DNA of 10,914 nt. Source: Baffinella frigidus. Lineage: Eukaryota; Cryptophyceae; Cryptomonadales; Baffinellaceae. The stretch lies in the NCBI GenBank assembly GCA_026770585.1, contig MU646493.1:169844-180757 (forward strand). The letters run 5' to 3'. Below are positions 7,001 to 10,914 of this stretch, in pieces. Below the pieces are notes generated by a model that made no database searches, was not told where the DNA came from, and saw only the letters and a program-made list of their open reading frames with translations. A program made the translations under genes and the position numbers. Numbering within the stretch: position 1 is the first letter of the stretch; each line of letters begins with the position of its first letter.

Positions 7001-9906
7001 CCTGGGGGAGCTCCTACGAAAACCCAGGTCGCAGGGGCCCTACGGCCTACCGTAGGCCTAACTACCCGGGTTTCAGTCCGTTATCCTATGAAGGTGTCGC
7101 GCATCATACGAGACAGACACAACCAGGTTGCTGCTAGCAGCACCACCCGCCTCGCGCCGTGGCCCACTTAGCAGCGAATGAGGACCTTTTCACCTTGAAG
7201 TCAAGGCGAAATTTCGGTTAGGCTCGAGGGCAATGGATAAGATTCTAGTACAAATCGTTTAGATGGACTGTATCCGTGAAGTCCCCAGTGGCTGCCACGT
7301 GGACAGACTCGCCTCCGCGGCTGGGGCTCCGCGCGTTCTCAACGTGCGCGGATCTCCTTATCCCTCAAGTGACCAGTAGGCTCATACGCCCTACCGTAGG
7401 GCCCTAGGACCAGCCTAGGACCTCAGGCCCCCAAATTTGGAGGTCTGGTCACTTAAGGGATAGTGGACGTGGCTGTGTAAAGTCACTCCGGTCACCCTAC
7501 ACGGGGTAGTATATCCCCAGGGGACGTGCTGGTGGGTGGGCGGTGGGGCATGGGGTTGTTCGTACGGACATCCCAGCCGACGCGTTGCCAAGAACCCCGT
7601 CGTAACCCGCGGTGGTAACCCGCGGTGCGTGGTGGCAGGGGTGGATCAGCACACGCGCGGAGTCACAAGCATGGGAGCTGCGCGCAGCCGAACAGCTGGC
7701 GGCCGACTATCTCGCGCGGCGCGCGTCAGACCCCCCCGAGGATCTCGCGCAAGGCCGCGCGGCGCACCCCCCGGCTGAGGAGTACATCCAGGACCTGGTG
7801 CTGCGCCCGCGCCGCTTCTCCCCGCCGGTCCTCCTCGCTGGTGCGCCCCCCCCCCTCGCCGGCTTGGTGTAGTGTGTCCCTCTCTCCCTCTCTCTCTCTC
7901 TCTCGCTCTCTCTATCTCTCTCTCCCTCTCTCTCTCTCCCTTTCTCTCCCTCTCTCTCTCACACACACACACACGCGCGCTCTCCCCACCACGCCCCCCC
8001 GCCCCCCCCGCCGCTGCGCGGCTTGTGGCGGCGTGGAAGCACCTGCTAGCACGCGGCAGCTGACTCTCGCTGTGGCGGGTGGCAGGGCTGTCGCGGCTGC
8101 TGGGCAGCTACCACCGCGTGGAGCCGGGCGTGCAGGCGCGCCCGGACGGGAGCAACGCGGGCGCCGTGCGCAGCTATCTCCGGCGCACCATGCAGGAGCT
8201 GCTCGGCGGGGAGACCGGGCGCGCGCCCGGCGAGGTGTGGCGCGACTTGCTATCGAGCTGCGTGGTCGAGTGGCGCGGGGCGCACGACGAGAGCATCGGC
8301 GTGGCGTGCGTCGACGCGGGGTGCGGCGAGACCGTGGTGGTGAAGCGCGGGGGGCTGTCGGTGCTCCGCGCGACGCACGGCGCCGAGCGCGACCTGCTCC
8401 GCGCCATGCTCGAGACCGAGGGCGCGACCGACGACGATGACGGCTACCCCGAGTCCGCGCTCGACGCCCCGCACGCCGGCGGGGCCTGCGTCCTCCTGAG
8501 CCACCGCATGCTGGTGTGGGCCGAGGCCGCGGACCTCGGCGGCGCCCACCTCTTCTCCGCGCTCCTCAGCGGCGAGGCCGAGCACCTCGTCGAGGACGCG
8601 GTGCGCGCGCTCCTCCTCTGCCCCGAGGACCAGCCACCCGAGTGCGACCCCGAGAACATCCTCGGGCGCTTCCCCGAGCTGCTGCTCCACCTCTCCGCGA
8701 CGCCCGCCGACGAGGGGGAGGGGGAGGATGCGGGGGACGCGCCCGGGCTGTGCGCGTCGGTTGAGGCGCAGCTGGTGCGGCTTGAACGGTTCCTCGTGCG
8801 CCGCGCCGCGAGCGACGGGGCGGGCGCGTGGGCGAGCGACTGGATGGAGGTGGTGGTCGAGCAGGCCTGCGAGCAGGTGCGAGATCTCATATGAAAGCGT
8901 TTTTAATTCAAAACTTCTGGATAACGAAATTTACTACACAGCATGTTTTATTAGTAATATTGAAGCATTCGTGTAGTAATTTCCATTGAATCCAATGGTT
9001 TTAAATTCAAACCGTTTCCGCATTCGATCATCCGCCCCCCTCGCCGATTCACTCAACTCGCGCGGGGGCCCTGTCGCAGCACCGTACATCGCCAACGGCT
9101 GCTTGATCTCACACCCTGATTCAACACCTCTACAGCCGCGGGCCCTGCGTCGTCATCCAAACCTAAACCCTCAACCATCAACCCTCAACCCTCAACCCTC
9201 AAGCCCTAAACCCTCAATCTCAAACCCCAATCCCTCAACCCTCAACCCTCAACCATAAACCCTAAACCCCAAACCCTAAACCCTACACCCCTAGACCGCA
9301 CCCCCAACCGACTCACCGCCCCCCCAGCGTTTGGCGATCACCGGCAGCGGCAATCGCGCTCATGAGCCCGCTGGCGGCTGTGAGCGACTTGGTGGTTGTG
9401 GCGCCGGTGCCGGTGTTCATGATGGCCGCGGTGAAGCTTCCCCACGGCGGTGCAGCCGGCGCCCACGCAGGTGTCTGACGCCCCCTCCCCGTGCGCGGCA
9501 GGTGGTGTGCGTGCACTACGAAGCAGCGCGGGGCCTCGCGCTCCTCCTCGCGCTCCTCGACTACCACCGCCGCGCCTCAGCGTCCCACGACTCCACGGCC
9601 CTCCGCGCGTGCCTCGCCACGCGCGTGCTCCCCCTCCTCCAGAGCTACCACAAGCTCCGCTGGTCTTCCTCGCGCCGCCTCCCGCCCCCCCCCGCCTCCT
9701 CCTTCTCCGCCGCCTCCTTCGACATGCTCGAGGGCCGCTCCCTCCTCTCCCTCTCCCTCTCCCCCGTCCCCGAGTCGCTCCCCGAGTCGGGCAGCCGCGG
9801 GGCGGGGGAGTGGAGCGACAGGCTGGGCGACTCGCTCGCGCGGCTGGATGGCGTGGTGCTGCGGCCGCGCGGAGACTCGCTCGCCGAGAGCGCCTTTGCT
9901 GCCCAG
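4083..9906 (+). CDS. NUP160: Nuclear pore Y-complex scaffold nucleoporin NUP160, 5' and central part, continues beyond window
   Basis: Supported exons: 4083-4234, 4469-4910, 5695-5817, 6430-6828, 7639-7840, 8086-8876 and 9502-9906. The first six join in phase to 703 residues; the last adds 135. NUP160 is a structural subunit of the nuclear-pore Y (Nup107-160) complex, with an N-terminal beta-propeller followed by alpha-helical repeats. Family matches: FLSW then CLELIEL (residues 48-67, like the animal/plant W-x-LELxEL strand), LSLLTLSEDGKVKKW (229-243, the 'CxDxKLRxW' blade), VLVSVWSGAD (350-359), YIQDLVLRPRRF (421-432, the 'YxxxLFxPGRF' signature), VVVKRGGLSVLR in exon 6 and VLPLLQSYHKLRW in the last exon. 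The ATG sits in CCACCATG. The intron 4 donor (GAT|GTACTA) is weak. Exon 6 to 9502 is not resolved: roughly 50 family residues are missing, and a possible exon at 9328-9379 (frame VWRSPAAAIALMSPLAA) needs one more unseen exon before it. Confidence 0.85.
4367..4480 (+). repeat. Tandem duplication across the NUP160 intron 1 acceptor
   Basis: Units 4367-4424 (58 bp) and 4425-4480 (56 bp) are nearly identical (GATGAATGCTCGGTGCATGT in both). Each includes a CAG acceptor plus the first 12 exon bases (GCGCGTGGTGCC). The downstream acceptor (exon from 4469) gives the correct frame, FLSW-RVVPHKRRQ. The upstream one (exon from 4413) adds 56 bases and shifts the frame. Confidence 0.85.
4945..5094. mobile_element. 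Fold-back (MITE-like) element with a 14-bp target-site duplication
   Basis: A 150-bp nearly perfect hairpin, bounded by TTATCTCAG at the left and CTGAGATAA at the right, with arms of about 68 bp (AAGTCAATTCCTGTACAAAT / ATTTGTACAGGAATTGACTT inside). It is flanked exactly by ACACTGGCCCGTGC at 4931-4944 and 5095-5108, which looks like a target-site duplication. It has no coding capacity. A decayed relative lies at 10736-10835. Confidence 0.9.
5155..5286. mobile_element. Fold-back element in NUP160 intron 2
   Basis: AGCCCTCCCAAGTGGCTCAA (5155) is inverted at the right end (TTGAGCCACCTCCAAGGGCT, to 5286). Pairing continues through CAAATAGTGC / GCACTATTTG and CGAATTTACC / GGTAAATCG, so almost the whole 132 bp can fold. 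No target-site duplication was identified. Confidence 0.8.
5451..5506. repeat. Short repeat shared with 7475-7520 in inverted orientation
   Basis: The segment contains CCGGAGTGACTTTACA; its reverse complement TGTAAAGTCACTCCGG occurs at 7476-7491 in intron 4. Both copies have GGGG/CCCC-rich ends (CTGGGGAT / ATATCCCCAG). Confidence 0.65.
5514..5660. mobile_element. Fold-back element with 23-bp terminal inverted repeats, just before exon 3
   Basis: GCGGGGCGACTCAATTTAAA followed by CCG (5514-5536) is inverted at 5638-5660 with one mismatch. The AT-rich interior does not pair well. The right end is only 34 bp upstream of the exon 3 acceptor. Confidence 0.82.
5827..5925 (-). repeat. Degenerate telomere-like CCCTAAA block 2
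   Basis: C-rich telomere-like variants (ACCCTAAACCCTGAACCCCC and so on) start about 10 bases after the intron 3 donor AAG|GTACC and decay toward 5925. Confidence 0.75.
6041..6455 (+). repeat. Direct duplication of the intron 3 / exon 4 junction
   Basis: Unit A is 6041-6175 and unit B 6325-6455. Both run AGGAGCCC, a CCTACCGTAG-bounded hairpin, GGTAACACGCATCCCGG and then the start of exon 4. The 26 exon bases at 6150-6175 are identical to 6430-6455. In unit A the acceptor CAG is lost (CCTAACGG|GTGAAG) and the copy ends abruptly at a fold-back element. A third GGTAACACGCATCCCG lies at 6278-6293. Confidence 0.85.
6174..6259. mobile_element. Small fold-back element interrupting the exon 4 duplicate
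   Basis: GGACAAAATTT at 6174-6184 is inverted as AAATTTTGTCC at 6249-6259, with a near-palindrome GCTAGGAATCCTAGC in the loop. It begins exactly where unit A's exon 4 copy stops matching the real exon. Confidence 0.6.
6937..7087. mobile_element. Fold-back element with CCTACCGTAGG cores
   Basis: The left arm (CAACGGACTGAAAACCAGGT, then AGTTAGGCCTACGG) pairs with the right arm (CCGTAGGCCTAACTACCCGG, then GTTTCAGTCCGTTATCC). Pairing covers about 50 bp per side. The inner arms consist of CCTACGGTAG/CTACCGTAGG palindromes shared with 2265-2335, 6051-6120 and 6331-6404. Confidence 0.85.
7358..7463. mobile_element. Fold-back element in NUP160 intron 4
   Basis: TTATCCCTCAAGTGACCAG (7358-7376) is inverted at 7445-7463 (CTGGTCACTTAAGGGATAG). 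The interior again holds CCTACCGTAGG (7390-7400) and CCAAATTTGG. Confidence 0.8.
7475..7520. repeat. Second copy of the repeat at 5451-5506
   Basis: TGTAAAGTCACTCCGG followed by a CTACACGGGG and ATATCCCCAG end is the inverted relative of 5451-5506. It lies immediately right of the 7358-7463 fold-back element. Confidence 0.6.
7877..7980 (+). repeat. (CT)n / (CA)n microsatellite in NUP160 intron 5
   Basis: About 84 bases of CT-rich repeat are followed by (CA)7 and GCGCGC. It occupies the middle of intron 5 (7841-8085, CTG|GTGCGC to GGCAG|GG) and may serve as an extended polypyrimidine tract. Confidence 0.95.
8894..9017. mobile_element. Fold-back element, GTGTAGTAA family, copy 2
   Basis: The arms 8894-8940 and 8970-9017 are inverted with moderate divergence (ACGAAATTTACTACACA / CGTGTAGTAATTTCC core). 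The core and loop (TTAGTAATATTGAAGCATT) match the element at 978-1119. It starts 17 bases after the exon 6 donor. Confidence 0.75.
9159..9295 (-). repeat. Degenerate telomere-like block 3
   Basis: A run of CCCTCAA and CCCTAAA variants becomes more regular toward 9295 and ends about 30 bases before the possible exon acceptor at 9327. Confidence 0.85.
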
Positions 9907-9934
9907 GTGCGGCCCATGCGGGGTGTGGGGTGTA

Positions 9935-10082
9935 GGGTTTATGGTGTAGGGTGTAGGGTGTAGGGTGTGCCGCGGGGTTTCGTGCGGTCTAGGTTTAGGG
10001 TTTAGGGTTGAGGGTTGAGGAACCCTAAACCCCAAACGTTTAGGGTTTAGGGTGTAGGAACCCTGCACCCTCAACCCCTAAA
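9935..10082 (+). repeat. Telomere-like block 4 (mixed orientation)
   Basis: GTGTAGGG and TTTAGGG variants begin about 28 bases after the donor at 9907. They switch to CCCTAAACCCC at about 10021, back to TTTAGGG at 10038, and end as CCCTCAACCCCTAAACC near 10083. Confidence 0.88.
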
Positions 10083-10149
10083 CCGATCGTGAATTGCAAC
10101 GTGCCTGTCGGGAGGAGTGCCAGAGGGCGAGAGAGTCTCCGCGCGGCCG

Positions 10150-10205
10150 CCCTAAACCCTAAACCCTAAACCCTAAACCCTAAACCCTAAACCCTAAACC
10201 CTTAA
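10150..10205 (-). repeat. Seven perfect CCCTAAA units (block 5)
   Basis: Seven uninterrupted CCCTAAA units run from 10150 to 10198, followed by CCCTTAACC. This is the most regular telomere-like tract in the window. It adjoins a 25-bp inverted exon fragment on its left and the inverted donor copy on its right. Confidence 0.95.
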
Positions 10206-10282
10206 CCTAGACCGCACGGAACCCCGGGGCACACCCTACACCCTACACCCCACACCCCACATGGGCCGTACCTGTGCAGCAA

Positions 10283-10573
10283 GAACCAGAGTAAGAGCGA
10301 GAACCAGAGTAAGAGCGAGCGCCAGCGCGAGAGCGAGCGCCAGCGTGAGAGCGAGAGCCAGCGTGAGCGCGAGAACCAGCATAAGAGCGAGAACCAGAGT
10401 AGGAGCGAGCGCCAGCGCGAGAGCGAGAGCCAGCGTGAGAGTGAGAGCCAGCGTGAGAGCGAGAGCGAGAGCGGGAACCAGAGTAGGAGCGAGCGCCAGC
10501 GCGAGAGCGAGAGCCAGCGCGAGAGCGAGAACCAGCGTGAGAGCGAGAGCGGGGGCGAGCGCCAGAGTGAGAG
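10283..10573 (+). repeat. Hexamer-based minisatellite (18-bp higher-order unit)
   Basis: About 48 hexamers of the types GAGCGA, GMRCCA and GMGTRA/GCGCGA are arranged mostly as 18-bp triplets. The array begins directly at the inverted exon copy. It is open in several frames (Arg/Ala/Ser-rich one way, Leu/Ala-rich the other) only because its unit is a multiple of three. Confidence 0.9.
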
Positions 10574-10735
10574 CTCCCACGATGCAGAGGGAGAATCACC
10601 GCCCGGCTCAACTCAGGAGGGTCTCAGTGCGGGGTGTGAATCACCTGGGTGCGCATTCGTGGGCAGCGCGTTGCGAGCGAGAAAGCGACAAACAGCGGTA
10701 CCTTGCGAGCCAGTGGTGTCTCAAATAAACACTTC

Positions 10736-10835
10736 TAGACGTCGTTTCCCGAATGTCAATTCCCCTACAACACCCGTCAACTTATTCTTTCCTCTCCCCC
10801 CCCCTTGACGGATTCGTAGTCGGGCTTTAGAAAAT
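10736..10835. mobile_element. Decayed relative of the fold-back element at 4945-5094
   Basis: TGTCAATTCCCCTACAACAC followed by CCGTCAACTTATTCTTTCCT matches 4983-5022 of the intact element. The right part keeps TTGACGGATTCGTA and AAAATCCC, but most of that arm is deleted. No target-site duplication is visible. Confidence 0.65.
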
Positions 10836-10914
10836 CCCCCCCCCCCCCCCCCCCCCCCCGATAAAGTGGCATGCGCGAGAGCTCGCTGAGCCCCCCCCCC
10901 CCCCCCCCCCCCCC
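10836..10914 (+). repeat. Two C24 homopolymer tracts
   Basis: Runs of about 24 C lie at 10836-10859 and 10891-10914, separated by 31 bases of ordinary sequence. The second ends at the window edge. Their equal length could reflect polymerase or assembly artefact as easily as biology. Confidence 0.85.

Larger units (their letters stand above)
6829..7638 (+). other. NUP160 intron 4 (about 810 nt)
   Basis: The donor is taken as GAT|GTACTA after TISDDD and the acceptor as GGCAG|GGGTGG. Phases agree, but the donor is weak and low-complexity C-rich sequence follows. Contents: a fold-back element at 6937-7087, another at 7358-7463, a shared repeat at 7475-7520 and a 13-bp tandem duplication (GTAACCCGCGGTG at 7602 and 7615). 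The stretch 7088-7357 has only a small GC hairpin near 7328-7352. Confidence 0.55.
8877..9501 (+). other. NUP160 intron region between exons ending 8876 and starting 9502
   Basis: This contains a fold-back element (8894-9017) and telomere-like repeat (9159-9295). A possible exon lies near 9328-9379 (acceptor CCCAG|CGTTTGG, donor GCT|GTGAGC). The family has about 50 more residues here than the joined exons give, so at least one exon is probably hidden in this stretch. The region 9020-9158 is uncertain. Confidence 0.5.
9861..10282. repeat. Inverted duplication of the exon end and donor region of NUP160
   Basis: Bases 9896 to about 9985 (TTGCTGCCCAG, donor GTGCGGCCCAT and on through TCGTGCGGTCTAGGTT) recur inverted at 10203-10282 with few changes and one indel. 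An internal exon piece, 9861-9885, recurs inverted at 10126-10150 with 24 of 25 bases matching. Telomere-like DNA lies between and inside the arms. Confidence 0.85.
9907..10914 (+). other. Start of the next NUP160 intron (to the window end)
   Basis: The donor is CCCAG|GTGCGG; no acceptor with a recognisable NUP160 exon follows within the window. Contents: the inverted duplication, two telomere-like blocks, the minisatellite, a decayed fold-back element and two C24 tracts. The stretch 10574-10735 shows nothing recognised. Confidence 0.6.

Noticed and set aside
7625-8440. 271-codon plus-strand Arg/Ser-rich frame resembling an SR protein
   Set aside because: It reads the CT microsatellite and exon 6 of NUP160 in the wrong frame; the NUP160 frame gives family motifs.
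8079-8894. Separate gene starting with ATG at 8079
   Set aside because: The bases before 8086 are intron; the reading frame continues in phase from the exon ending 7840 and aligns to NUP160.
9328-9470. Full NUP160 exon with a hydrophobic reading (VVVAPVPVFMMAAV)
   Set aside because: With the donor at 9470 no frame gives agreeing phases with both neighbouring exons; a shorter version (9328-9379) is kept only as a possibility.
10150-10205. Chromosome end
   Set aside because: The CCCTAAA tract is only about 50 bp, has unique sequence on both sides and sits in an intron next to other short blocks of both orientations, so it is interstitial.
10261-10728. 155-codon Arg/Ala-rich protein
   Set aside because: It is produced by a hexamer-based minisatellite with no stop because the unit is a multiple of three.

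Overview
The window looks like nuclear DNA from a eukaryote. It holds parts of two intron-rich, GC-rich, divergently transcribed protein genes. There is no operon structure, bacterial promoter, rRNA or tRNA. Canonical GT-AG introns, a Kozak-like CCACCATG start and blocks of plant/alga-type TTTAGGG repeats suggest a unicellular alga with a repeat-laden genome, perhaps of the green (prasinophyte-like) lineage. That placement is an inference and is weak beyond 'alga-like eukaryote'.

Minus strand, 3633 down to 1: a gene for an alpha/beta-hydrolase-fold serine hydrolase (BEM46/ABHD17-like, plant and algal type), rebuilt here as nine exons with matching phases. It has its natural start (ATG at 3633), the HGNCG motif, the GRSMG nucleophile elbow and the Asp-containing HADGDD loop. 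The last exons, with the expected catalytic His, lie beyond base 1.

Plus strand, 4083 to at least 9906: a gene for NUP160, the beta-propeller scaffold subunit of the nuclear-pore Y complex. Seven exons are supported and one more is tentative; the gene runs off the right end. The 449-bp gap between the two ATGs is probably a shared divergent promoter. The two genes show no obvious functional link.

The introns are the unusual part. They contain about a dozen fold-back (MITE-like) elements, including families with more than one copy here. They also contain telomere-like TTTAGGG blocks, several of which begin at or near 5' splice sites, plus micro- and minisatellites and C24 tracts. At least five times, short pieces that include a splice junction (exon edge plus adjoining intron) have been copied nearby, in direct, inverted or nested arrangement. 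This junction-spanning duplication is the best candidate for a previously undescribed process in the window.
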